Both the position numbers and the translations under genes were made by a program. A model generated the notes under the pieces. That model saw only the letters and a list, made by a program, of their open reading frames with translations. It had not been told where the DNA came from and searched no databases. A DNA stretch of 64,000 nt, from NCBI RefSeq assembly GCF_002858745.1, contig NZ_PJRO01000008.1, positions 62,001 to 126,000 of the forward strand. Direction: 5' to 3'. The DNA is from Mesorhizobium loti (GTDB taxonomy: Bacteria; Pseudomonadota; Alphaproteobacteria; Rhizobiales; Rhizobiaceae). This document shows positions 15,969 to 24,436 of this stretch, piece after piece (positions within the stretch are counted from its first letter, which is position 1; the number at the start of each line of letters is the position of its first letter).

Positions 15969-16745
15969 ATGACTAATTCCGCGAAATCCTTCTTCTGGTA
16001 CGAACTGATGACCACCGACCTTGATGCCGCGGAGGCCTTCTATTCCGCCGTGCTCGGCTGGCGCACCGAACCGTTCGACAAGGCGCCTGGTTCGCCACGC
16101 TACATCGTCGTCAATGCGGGCGACCGCGGCGTCGGTGGCCTGATGGAACTGCCGGACGAAGCCGCCAAGATGGGCGTTCCGACAGCCTGGATGGGGTATT
16201 TCCCCACCAAGGATATCGATGCGTCGGTCGATGCATTGAAGACAGCCGGTGGCACCGTCCATCGCCCTGTTGACGACATTCCTGGCGTTGGCCGTTTCGC
16301 CGTGGTCGCCGACCCGCAAGGTGCCGCTTTCATGTTCCTCGAACCGAACGGGCCCGACCAGCCGCCGGTTCCGCGAGGAACACCCGGTCACGTCGGCTGG
16401 CATGAACTTTACACATCCGATTGGCAGCAGGCCTTCGATTTCTATTCGGGCCAATTCGGCTGGGCAAAAGGTGATCCCTTCGACATGGGGCCAATGGGCA
16501 TCTATCAACCCTTTGCTGTCAACGGCGGTCTCGTCGGTGGCATCATGAACAAGCCGGAACAGGTCCCGGTTCCGGTTTGGCTGTTCTACTTCAATGTCAC
16601 TGCCATCGATGCTGCAGCCAAGCGCGTCACTGACAACGGCGGCAAAGTCGTCATGGGACCGATGGAAGTACCCAACGGCCAGTGGATCGTGCAATGCACC
16701 GACCCGCAAGGAGCCTATTTCGCGCTTATCTCGGAAAAACGCTGA
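15969..16745 (+). CDS. VOC (glyoxalase/bleomycin-resistance) family protein, two domains
   Basis: The 258-residue protein contains two tandem VOC modules. The first spans about residues 5-120 (FFWYELMTTDLDAAEAFYSA to GAAFMFLEP). The second spans about 135-257 (GHVGWHELYTSDWQQAFDFY to GAYFALIS). The ATG at 15969 follows AAGGGAGAA. Proteins of this two-domain type are usually annotated only as glyoxalase-related; some act on small metabolites or antibiotics. The specific substrate cannot be read here. It is divergent from preT and convergent with the flavoprotein gene, so it is probably a monocistronic gene. Confidence 0.87.
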   Translation: MTNSAKSFFWYELMTTDLDAAEAFYSAVLGWRTEPFDKAPGSPRYIVVNAGDRGVGGLMELPDEAAKMGVPTAWMGYFPTKDIDASVDALKTAGGTVHRPVDDIPGVGRFAVVADPQGAAFMFLEPNGPDQPPVPRGTPGHVGWHELYTSDWQQAFDFYSGQFGWAKGDPFDMGPMGIYQPFAVNGGLVGGIMNKPEQVPVPVWLFYFNVTAIDAAAKRVTDNGGKVVMGPMEVPNGQWIVQCTDPQGAYFALISEKR

Positions 16746-16759
16746 GTGTTCCAAAAAGG

Positions 16760-16792
16760 TCGGAGGTGGCGGCTGAATGCCTTCTCCTCCGA
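16760..16792. terminator. Hairpin between convergent VOC and flavoprotein genes
   Basis: Arms TCGGAGG (16760-16766) and CCTCCGA (16786-16792) flank a 19-base loop in the 54-base gap between two convergent stop codons. There is no T-tract, so it is a weak candidate for a shared bidirectional terminator. Confidence 0.4.
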
Positions 16793-16799
16793 TCAGGCC

Positions 16800-19241
16800 C
16801 TACCCGCGCAGTCTTTCCTGATTGCCATCGAACAGCGGTACCGGCTGCATGCGGGCAGCGTGGCGGCGTCCGAGATACTCGATCTCGAAGCCGTCACTTT
16901 CGTCCGCGATCTCTTTCGGCACGTAGCCCATCGCCACGGACACACCGGAATAGTGGGCGTAGCCGCCGGAAGTCACCCATCCACACACGGTACCACCATG
17001 CCAGATCGGCTCGTCGCCGATCACGTCGGCGTCCACCGCATCAATCACGAAACTGCGCAGCCTCAGTTTGCCGCCAGACGCGCGCTCGGCCAGAGCCGCT
17101 TTCTTGCCGATGAAATCCGCATGCTTCGAATAGGCGACGAAACGATCAAGCCCGGCTTCCAGCGCCCCGTAGATCGGCCGGTATTCGCGTGCCCACGAGC
17201 CGTAGTTCTTTTCCAGCCGCAGCGCATTGAGCGCCCGCGAACCGAACAAGCCGATCTCGAACGCCTGGCCAGCCATCATCAGCGTCTCGAAGACATGGCG
17301 CTGATGTTCCGGCGTCATCCAGATTTCGTAGCCGAGATCGCCGGTATAGCTGACACGACCGACAAGACAGGGCGCCATGCCGATATCGAGCCGCCTGATA
17401 TCCATGAATTTAAGGGCTTCGGCCGACACATCGGCATGGGTAACCTTGGTCAAGACATCCCGCGCATGCGGCCCGGCGATCGCGAGGCCGACACGGCTCA
17501 ATCCAAGAGCCTCGATTGTCACCGAACCGTCGGCGGGCAAATGCCGCTCGAACCAGCGCATGTGATATTGCTCGGCCACCCCCGAGCCGGCGATGAACCA
17601 TTCCGCTTGACCGCCCCGATCCAGGCCGAGATTGGCCAGCGAAAAATCGCCGATCAGCTTGCCGTCCTCCTTCAGCATCGGTGCAAGGGTCATGCGCCCC
17701 GGTGACGGCAATTTACAGGCGAGTAGCCCGTCGAGCCATCTTTCTGCTCCTGCCCCCTTCACCCGGTATTTGGCAAAGGAGGAAATCTCACACAGGCCGA
17801 CGCGTTCGCGCGCGGTCTTCACCTCGGCAGCGACATGCTCGAAGTCTGTCGAACGTCGCCACGAGAACTCGTCGCGCACGCCCTCCGGCGCATACCAGAG
17901 CGGCACCTCCAGCCCGAAGGCAACGCCGAACTGAGCGCCACGTGCCGCGAGCTGATCGTAGACTGGTGTCACCTTCAGTCGACGCCCCGCCAGCAACTCC
18001 TCATTGGGAAAGCGGATGGAGAAACGGCGCGAATAATTCTCGCGAACCTTGGCGTTGGTATAGGCCATCGAAGCCCAGTCGCCGTAACGAGCAACATCCA
18101 TGGCGAAGATGTCTGCGCCGGGATCCCCGTGCATCATCCAGTTCGACAATGCAAGGCCAACACCGCCGCCCTGGCTGAAACCAGCCATGACACCACAGGC
18201 GACCCAAAAGCCCGGCAGCCCGCGCACTGGGCCGACAAGCGGATTGCCGTCCGGCGCGAAGGTGAAAGGGCCGTTGATGATCTGCTTGATGCCGGTGTGC
18301 TGGAAGGCTGGGAAGTGCCTAAACCCGACTTCGAGCGACGGCGCGATACGATCGATGTCGGGCTCCAGTAGTTCATGGCCGAAATTCCACGGTGTTGCCT
18401 GTTCCGACCACGGCTTGCCGGCCTTCTCGTAGGTCCCCATCAGCATGCCGCCACGCTCCTGGCGCAAATACAGTTCGCCGTCGAAGTCGACCGCATGCAT
18501 GATCTCGGCCCCGGTCTTTTTGTTCCAGGCTGCGACCTCGGGCATGTCCTCGGTGATGAGATACATGTGCTCCATGGCGAGCACGGGCAGTTCCAGCCCG
18601 ACCATCCGGCCAACTTCTCGCGCCCAAAGGCCGCCGGCATTGACGACATGCTCAGTCACCACCTCGCCCTTGTTGGTGATGACGCGCCACATACCGTCCG
18701 GCCGGCGCACGATATCTTCGACCTTGGTGAAGCGCTCGATCTCGGCACCCAGCTTGCGCGCCGCCTTGGCATAGGCATGGGTAACGCCGGAAGGATCCAG
18801 ATGACCATCTTCCTTGTTGTGGATGGCGCCGACGAACTGGCCGGGATCGACCAGCGGCATCAGTTCCGCCGCTTCCCGGGGCGAAATCTCCTCAAGTTCG
18901 ATGCCGAGATAGCGTCCCTTGGCCACCATGTTGCGCAGCCAGTCCATGCGTGCCTCGGTCGCGGCAAGGAAAACGCCGCCTGTCAGATGCACGCCGGTCG
19001 CCTGCCCGGACAGTTCCTCGATCTCCTTGTAGAGGCCGATCGTGTATTTCTGCAGCTTGGCAACATTCGGATCGCCATTGATCGTATGCATGCCACCGGC
19101 TGCATGCCAGGTGGAGCCGGATGTGAGCTCGTCGCGTTCGAGAAGCACGATATCGGTCCAGCCGGCACGGGCGAGATGAAACAGCACCGAGCAGCCGACA
19201 ACACCGCCCCCGATGACCACGACCCTTGCATGCGACTTCAT
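16800..19241 (-). CDS. FAD-dependent oxidoreductase with GcvT domain (dimethylglycine/sarcosine dehydrogenase-like)
   Basis: The 813-residue protein has an N-terminal DAO-type FAD domain (VVVIGGGVVGCS, residues 7-18), a middle FAO domain, and C-terminal aminomethyltransferase (GcvT) domains. This is the architecture of dimethylglycine and sarcosine dehydrogenases. The motif GSTWHAAGG places a histidine at residue 46 where DMGDH carries covalently bound FAD. Such enzymes oxidatively demethylate N-methyl glycines and pass the one-carbon unit to tetrahydrofolate. It lies 90 bases downstream of an MttB-family gene on the same strand, suggesting a shared methylamine or betaine pathway. The exact substrate is not determined. 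Confidence 0.88.
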   Translation of the reverse strand: MKSHARVVVIGGGVVGCSVLFHLARAGWTDIVLLERDELTSGSTWHAAGGMHTINGDPNVAKLQKYTIGLYKEIEELSGQATGVHLTGGVFLAATEARMDWLRNMVAKGRYLGIELEEISPREAAELMPLVDPGQFVGAIHNKEDGHLDPSGVTHAYAKAARKLGAEIERFTKVEDIVRRPDGMWRVITNKGEVVTEHVVNAGGLWAREVGRMVGLELPVLAMEHMYLITEDMPEVAAWNKKTGAEIMHAVDFDGELYLRQERGGMLMGTYEKAGKPWSEQATPWNFGHELLEPDIDRIAPSLEVGFRHFPAFQHTGIKQIINGPFTFAPDGNPLVGPVRGLPGFWVACGVMAGFSQGGGVGLALSNWMMHGDPGADIFAMDVARYGDWASMAYTNAKVRENYSRRFSIRFPNEELLAGRRLKVTPVYDQLAARGAQFGVAFGLEVPLWYAPEGVRDEFSWRRSTDFEHVAAEVKTARERVGLCEISSFAKYRVKGAGAERWLDGLLACKLPSPGRMTLAPMLKEDGKLIGDFSLANLGLDRGGQAEWFIAGSGVAEQYHMRWFERHLPADGSVTIEALGLSRVGLAIAGPHARDVLTKVTHADVSAEALKFMDIRRLDIGMAPCLVGRVSYTGDLGYEIWMTPEHQRHVFETLMMAGQAFEIGLFGSRALNALRLEKNYGSWAREYRPIYGALEAGLDRFVAYSKHADFIGKKAALAERASGGKLRLRSFVIDAVDADVIGDEPIWHGGTVCGWVTSGGYAHYSGVSVAMGYVPKEIADESDGFEIEYLGRRHAARMQPVPLFDGNQERLRG

Positions 19242-19331
19242 TGTTCTTCCCGATAATTCAACAGGTTGGATGGGTTTCGAGATTCTGGATGGGAGGCCGT
19301 TGAATCAGTTTCGCAAGTCGGCGCGGAGAGA

Positions 19332-20870
19332 TCACGGCTCCCCCGCGCCGATTTCTTCCTTGCGTTTCGCTACATAGGCATCCAGCGCTTCGCGCCGGGC
19401 GGCATCCATCGGCGGCTGCACATATTCCGTCAGCGCCTTTTTCCAGAGCCTCGTTGCACGTTGCGTCGCATTGAGCGCGCCCGCTTCCGTCCAGGCCTCG
19501 TAGTTCTGCCAGTTGGACAGCAGCGGCTGATAGAAGGCCGTGGCATAGCGTTCGAGCGTGTGCGGCTCGCCGAAGAAATGTCCACCGGTCGGCACGCCCG
19601 CCAACGCATCCAGCGCCAATTCGCCATCGTCGACAGCGATAGGGCGCAGGACTTCCATCATGTGCTGGATCATCTCGATATCGATGATGAACTTCTCGTA
19701 GGAAGCGGTCAGCCCACCCTCCTGCCAGCCGGCGGCATGGTAGACGAGATTGCCGTGGCCGAGCACGGCACCCCACAATGCCATCAGCGTTTCATAGGTG
19801 CCCTGTGCGTCGGCGGCGTTGGAGGCCGAGCCCGGCGTGGTGCGGTAGGGCAGATTGTATCGCCGCGCCAACTGCCCCGAGGCGATGTTGGCCTTGGTGT
19901 TTTCCGGCGTGCCGAAGGCCGGCGCACCCGAGCGCATGTCGACATTGGAGGTGAAGGCGCCGTACACGACCGGACAGCCCGGGCGCACAAGTTGTGCGAG
20001 AACAATCCCGAACAGGGCCTCGGCATTCTGCTGTGCCAGTGCTCCGGCCAGCGTCACCGGGCTCATCGCGCCCATCAGGGTGAATGGGGTCACGCAGACG
20101 GATTGGCCGAACTCGGCCATGGTCATCAATCCGTCCGCCATCATCTCGTCGAAGCGCCGCGGTGAGTTGACTGAAATGACAGTGCCAACGCCGGGATCAT
20201 CGGCGATCTCGTCGAGCGAAAGTCCGCGCGAAATCGCCGCCATCGAGATGCCGTCCAGAGCCCTGCCCCCACCGATGGCCGAGACATGGAACGGCTTGTC
20301 GGTCAGTGTCAGATTGGCGAGATAAGTATCGAGATGGCGCGTGTTCGCCGGCAATTCGATCGGCGCGCAAACCTGATTGCCCAGCATGTGAATGCAGTTG
20401 AAGTGCTGCGCGAGGCTGACCAGTTCGCGATAGTCGCTGAGATTGCCGGCACGACGACCCCGCTCGAAATCGTGCACATTGGGCGGTCCGGCGACCAGCG
20501 TGAAATTGATGATGTTGCCGCCAAAGGTCAGTTGGCGGGCAGGATTGCGTGACGTCAGCGTATAGGAAGAAGGCGCGGTCCTGAGGGCTTCCGCGATCAG
20601 TCCCCGGTCGAGCCGCACCGTCATGGTGCCGTGATCGACATCCGCGCCGGCGCTCTGAAACAACGCCAGCGCGCGGCGGTTCATCAGCTCGATGCCAAGG
20701 TTTTCCAGGATATGCAGCGATGCCTGATGGATCGCCTCGACCTGATCGGCAGACAGCAGCGCCATCGGCGGATAGGGATTTTCCACACGACGCGGCGGCA
20801 ATTGCGGGATCGGTGCCCCGGCCTTCGAATGGACGCGTTCGGCGCTGCGTCTGGCGCGAAGTGCGGTCAT
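19332..20870 (-). CDS. Trimethylamine/glycine-betaine methyltransferase (MttB) family protein
   Basis: The 512-residue protein belongs to the MttB superfamily (conserved blocks such as HLDTYLANLTLTDKPFHV, TPFTLMGAMSPVTLAGALAQ, GAFTSNVDMRSGAPAFGTPE and HGNLVYHAAGWQEGGLTASYEK). The frame is uninterrupted, so it is of the non-pyrrolysine branch that includes glycine betaine methyltransferase MtgB. In characterised members the methyl group goes to a corrinoid protein. No corrinoid-binding protein or reactivase gene is present in the window. I chose the ATG at 20870, with a GTG at 20876 possible. It is followed by the dimethylglycine-dehydrogenase-like gene. Confidence 0.87.
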   Translation of the reverse strand: MTALRARRSAERVHSKAGAPIPQLPPRRVENPYPPMALLSADQVEAIHQASLHILENLGIELMNRRALALFQSAGADVDHGTMTVRLDRGLIAEALRTAPSSYTLTSRNPARQLTFGGNIINFTLVAGPPNVHDFERGRRAGNLSDYRELVSLAQHFNCIHMLGNQVCAPIELPANTRHLDTYLANLTLTDKPFHVSAIGGGRALDGISMAAISRGLSLDEIADDPGVGTVISVNSPRRFDEMMADGLMTMAEFGQSVCVTPFTLMGAMSPVTLAGALAQQNAEALFGIVLAQLVRPGCPVVYGAFTSNVDMRSGAPAFGTPENTKANIASGQLARRYNLPYRTTPGSASNAADAQGTYETLMALWGAVLGHGNLVYHAAGWQEGGLTASYEKFIIDIEMIQHMMEVLRPIAVDDGELALDALAGVPTGGHFFGEPHTLERYATAFYQPLLSNWQNYEAWTEAGALNATQRATRLWKKALTEYVQPPMDAARREALDAYVAKRKEEIGAGEP

Positions 20871-20914
20871 GGCCACATCAGAGCGCCAATCGATTCACCC
20901 CACTATCAGGAATA

Positions 20915-20952
20915 CGTCATTTCCAGACGAAATTGTCTCTCCAGCGTCATTT
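20915..20952. promoter_or_regulatory. Repeat arrangement upstream of the mttB-like gene
   Basis: Two copies of CGTCATTT (20915-20922 and 20945-20952) are exactly 30 bases apart, about three helical turns. They flank an inverted repeat AGAC-N6-GTCT (20925-20938). The block lies 45-82 bases upstream of the mttB-like start in the divergent promoter region with the transglycosylase gene. It looks like a regulator-binding array, but no cognate regulator is adjacent. Confidence 0.4.
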
Positions 20953-21084
20953 AATCTCAGGAAGTAAAATAAAAACGACATACGCTGTCGAAAAATTCAC
21001 AATAAGCGTTTTGCCTTGCATCCGCCCAACAGGTTAAGAAGCGCCGCAAGACTCCTTTTATGATTTGCGACTAATGCTTCCGTC

Positions 21085-21675
21085 ATGCGTGCGTACAGTT
21101 TTAGTCGAGTTTTAGCGATCGGTGTCGTGATGGTGCTTGGCGCCTGCGCCACGGCGCCAAACCGCATCAACGATGTATGCGCGGTGTTCGACCAGCGCGA
21201 CGGCTGGTTCAACGACTGGCGCTCGTCGGCGGAACGCACCCAGCGGAAATATGGCATTCCGGTGCATGTGCTGATGGCCACGGTGCGCAAGGAATCCGGC
21301 TTCAACAGCAACGCCCGCCCGCCGCGCACCAAACTTCTCGGCTTCATCCCGTGGACACGCGTCTCCAGCGCCTATGGCTATTCGCAGGCGCTCGACGGCA
21401 CCTGGAGCCAGTACCGGCGCGAAAGCGGCAACTTCACTGCCAGCCGCACCAACTTTGCCGATGCCGTCGATTTCGTCGGCTGGTATCACACCAAGACAGT
21501 CGACACCTACGGCGTGGCGCGGGACGACACCTACAATCTCTACCTCGCCTATTACATGGGTTGGGGCGCCTACAAGCGTGGCGATTGGCGCGGCAACAGC
21601 GGCATCCAGCGCTATGCGCGCGACACCGCCGCCATGGCCGACCGGTATCGCGGCCAGTTGCAAAGCTGCCGCTGA
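21085..21675 (+). CDS. Lytic transglycosylase-like (SLT) lipoprotein
   Basis: The 196-residue protein has an N-terminal lipoprotein signal ending VLGAC (lipid-acceptor Cys about residue 20). An SLT-like segment follows, with the putative catalytic glutamate in MATVRKESGFNSNA, then AYGYSQALDGTWSQYR and a C-terminal YLAYYMGWGAYKRG. It would be anchored in the outer or inner membrane leaflet and cleave or remodel peptidoglycan. It is shorter than classical Slt enzymes but typical of small rhizobial SLT lipoproteins. It is convergent with the ABC ATPase fusion, with a hairpin between. Confidence 0.82.
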   Translation: MRAYSFSRVLAIGVVMVLGACATAPNRINDVCAVFDQRDGWFNDWRSSAERTQRKYGIPVHVLMATVRKESGFNSNARPPRTKLLGFIPWTRVSSAYGYSQALDGTWSQYRRESGNFTASRTNFADAVDFVGWYHTKTVDTYGVARDDTYNLYLAYYMGWGAYKRGDWRGNSGIQRYARDTAAMADRYRGQLQSCR

Positions 21676-21679
21676 GCGG

Positions 21680-21706
21680 GATAACCCGCTAACGAAAGCG
21701 GTTATC
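21680..21706. terminator. Bidirectional hairpin between convergent transglycosylase and ABC ATPase genes
   Basis: GATAACCCGCT (21680-21690) pairs with AGCGGTTATC (21697-21706) with one bulged C and a 6-base loop. It spans the gap and overlaps the stop codon of the ATPase gene (21702-21704). There is no run of T, so termination efficiency is uncertain. Confidence 0.5.
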
Positions 21707-24422
21707 TCGGCTTCCGGCCGAACACCCGCATATATTCCTCTTCGCCGCCATCGGCGAGCGCCTTGGCCTGCTTGATCCACTCGTCGCGTTCGGAGCGTCC
21801 CAGCAGCATCAGGCGTTTGTCGATCCACTCGCGCTCGGTTTCGGACCAGCCGGCGATCTGCGCAAAACGGTAGACGCCGAAATCGTTGAGAACGATCTCG
21901 ATCTGCGGTCCGATGCCGACGATCAGCTTGAGATCGTCGGGTTCGGCAGGCCGCGCCATGCCGGCCGGCCGGCCGATATCTGCAGGATCGACCGGTTCTG
22001 CTGGAGTTTCGACAGGCGCTGATACAACCGTCGTGCCCGCAGTGGCTTTCGCAGGCTTGGCCGCCACGGCCTTCGCTTTGGCGCTCTTTGCCGGGCTCGC
22101 TTTTTTCGGCGTTCCAGTCGCCTTGGCGGCGGCCTTCCCGGTCGCCGCTTTTTTCACGGCAGTCGGTTCTGAGGGAAGTTTGGCGGCCTCCGCGTTCTTC
22201 GCTGTCCTGGAGGACTTGCGAGCAACGGCCGCCTTGCGGACTGGCCTGCTGTCGCCGGCCGCTGCGGCCGTGTCGACAACCCCTGCAGCGTCGTCCGGGA
22301 TGCCTTCCAGCGCTGCATGTTCCTTATCGAAGCGGATCACCGGCTCCATCGTCGCCAGAACGTCGTCAGACAGCCAGCATAGGCTCGCGTGCCCGCCGCC
22401 AAGATCCTTCAACGGCGGCACGTCCTTTTCGCAGCGGCCGTCGGGCACCAGATGTTTGTAGCGGCAGCGTGTCTGGAACGGGCATCCGGTCGGCGGATTC
22501 ATCGCCGAGGGAATGTCGCCTTCCAGCACAATATGTTTCTTCACCACCGAGGTGTCGGCGATCGGAATCGCCGACAGCAGCGCCTCGGTATAGGGGTGAT
22601 AGGGTGGCGAGAAGATCTGGTCGGTCGTGCCCTGCTCGACGATGTGGCCGAGATACATGACGACGACACGGTCAGCGATGTAGCGCACCACCGACAGATC
22701 GTGACTGATGAACAGCATCGTCGTCTTGTTTTTGCGCTGGATGTCCATCAACAGCTCGGTGACAGCCGCCTGCACCGAAACGTCGAGCGCCGACACGGGC
22801 TCGTCCGCCACGACCACCTTGGCCGAACCGGCAAAGGCACGCGCCACGCCGATGCGCTGTTTCTGTCCCCCCGAAAGTTGCCGCGGCTTGCGCTCGGCAA
22901 ATGCCCTCGGCAGTTTCACCAGATCGAGCAGTTCCAGCATCCGCTGCTTGCGATCGGCGACCGTCTTGCCGACCTTGAACTTCTCCAGCGTACGGATGAT
23001 CTGCGAACCGACCGTATGGCTGGGGTTCAACGTGTCGAACGGGTTCTGGAACACCATCTGGATGGCGGAAACCGTGTCGACATTACGCTTCTCGATGCCG
23101 GTAGACTGGATTTCGCTGTTGCCGAGCGTCACCTTGCCGGAGCTCGCTGTCTCCAGACCGAGCAAAACCTTGGCTAGCGTCGACTTCCCGCAGCCGCTTT
23201 CGCCGACGATTGCGACGGTCTCGCTCTCGCGCGCCTCGAAGCTGATCGTCTCGTTGGCCTTGACCGTCCGGCCCTCGCCGCCGCCGAACACACCGCCGGT
23301 ACCGACATGATAGTATTTCTTCAAATTGTCGATCTTGAGCACCGTTGCGCCTGGCTTGACCGGCTCCGCGGATTTCTTCGCGCCTGGCGGCAGCGCCGCC
23401 CAGTCGATTTCATCGAAACGCACGCAACGTGAGAAATGCCCTTCATGGCCTTCGACGTCGATCATCGGGATTTCAGCGGCGTTGCACACGCCTTCGACGA
23501 AGTGGTGACAGCGCGGCCCGAAATTGCAGCCCTTTGGACGCTCATGCGGCAATGGCAATTGGCCGGGGATGGCGATGAGCGGCCGTTCGTTCTTGTCGGC
23601 GCCTGGCAGCGGGATCGAACGGAATAGCCCCTGCGTATAGGGATGCCGCATGCGGTCGAAGACGTCCTTGATCTTGCCTGTTTCGACCGCCTCGCCCGAA
23701 TACATCACGGTGATCTTGTCGCAGGTTTCCAGGATCAGCCCCAGATTGTGCGACACGAAGATCATCGAGGTACCGAACTGCTGGCCAAGCCCTTTCACCA
23801 GCTCGACAATGCCGGCTTCCACCGTCACGTCGAGGGCAGTCGTCGGCTCGTCGAGCAAAAGCAGCGCCGGCTTCGACAAAAGCGCCATGGCAATGACGAT
23901 GCGCTGCTGCTGGCCGCCGGAAAGCTGGTGCGGATAAGAGCGCATCATGCGCTCCGGATCGGGCAGCCTGACCGCGCGCACCATCTCGAGAGAACGCTTG
24001 TAGGCCTCGTCCTTCGACACTTTGTCGTGGATGAGAGGCACTTCCATCAGTTGCTGGCCGATCTTCATCGCCGGGTTCAGCGAGGCCATCGGCTCCTGGT
24101 AGATCATGGCGATCTTGTTGCCGCGGATGGAGCGAAGCTCCTCCTCGGTCATGTCGCCCATATCCTTGCCCTGGAATTTGATGCGCCCGCCGACGATCCT
24201 GCCGACGTTGGACAGGTCGCGCATGATGCCGAGCGATACGGTCGACTTGCCGCAACCGCTCTCGCCGACGATGCCCATCGCCTCGCCAGGCATCACCGTG
24301 CAGGAAAAATCCATGACCGCCGGTATCTCACCCTTGCGGGTGAAGAACGAGATCGACAGGTTCTCGATCTCGATGATCGGCTTGGCATCGGCTGTGTTCG
24401 TGGCTTTTACGGCTTCGTTCAT
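21702..24422 (-). CDS. Fused dipeptide/oligopeptide ABC ATPase (OppD-OppF) with linker and helix-hairpin-helix-like tail
   Basis: The 906-residue protein carries two complete ABC ATPase domains. The first is near residues 15-265 (GESGCGKST, LSGGQQQRI, LLLLDEPTTALD). The second is near 365-625 (GESGCGKST, LSGGQKQRI, VVADEPVSALD). Each is followed by the oligopeptide-type C-terminal Cys-rich segment. After them come an Ala/Lys/Pro-rich linker (about 700-800, with repeats such as KKAATGKAAAKATGTPKKA) and a C-terminal domain starting LKLIVGIGPQIEIVLNDFGVYRFAQIAGW. That domain resembles the helix-hairpin-helix-like tail found on rhizobial NuoE. The ATG at 24422 has GGAGGG upstream. It energises the permeases encoded just upstream. 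Confidence 0.9.
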   Translation of the reverse strand: MNEAVKATNTADAKPIIEIENLSISFFTRKGEIPAVMDFSCTVMPGEAMGIVGESGCGKSTVSLGIMRDLSNVGRIVGGRIKFQGKDMGDMTEEELRSIRGNKIAMIYQEPMASLNPAMKIGQQLMEVPLIHDKVSKDEAYKRSLEMVRAVRLPDPERMMRSYPHQLSGGQQQRIVIAMALLSKPALLLLDEPTTALDVTVEAGIVELVKGLGQQFGTSMIFVSHNLGLILETCDKITVMYSGEAVETGKIKDVFDRMRHPYTQGLFRSIPLPGADKNERPLIAIPGQLPLPHERPKGCNFGPRCHHFVEGVCNAAEIPMIDVEGHEGHFSRCVRFDEIDWAALPPGAKKSAEPVKPGATVLKIDNLKKYYHVGTGGVFGGGEGRTVKANETISFEARESETVAIVGESGCGKSTLAKVLLGLETASSGKVTLGNSEIQSTGIEKRNVDTVSAIQMVFQNPFDTLNPSHTVGSQIIRTLEKFKVGKTVADRKQRMLELLDLVKLPRAFAERKPRQLSGGQKQRIGVARAFAGSAKVVVADEPVSALDVSVQAAVTELLMDIQRKNKTTMLFISHDLSVVRYIADRVVVMYLGHIVEQGTTDQIFSPPYHPYTEALLSAIPIADTSVVKKHIVLEGDIPSAMNPPTGCPFQTRCRYKHLVPDGRCEKDVPPLKDLGGGHASLCWLSDDVLATMEPVIRFDKEHAALEGIPDDAAGVVDTAAAAGDSRPVRKAAVARKSSRTAKNAEAAKLPSEPTAVKKAATGKAAAKATGTPKKASPAKSAKAKAVAAKPAKATAGTTVVSAPVETPAEPVDPADIGRPAGMARPAEPDDLKLIVGIGPQIEIVLNDFGVYRFAQIAGWSETEREWIDKRLMLLGRSERDEWIKQAKALADGGEEEYMRVFGRKPR

Positions 24423-24436
24423 GGCGTCGCCCTCCA

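Noticed and set aside
22010..22250. Possible frameshift or junk at the low-complexity 3' part of the ABC ATPase fusion
   Set aside because: The frame stays open through the Ala/Lys-rich linker into a recognisable helix-hairpin-helix-like domain, so it is a real linker rather than an error.
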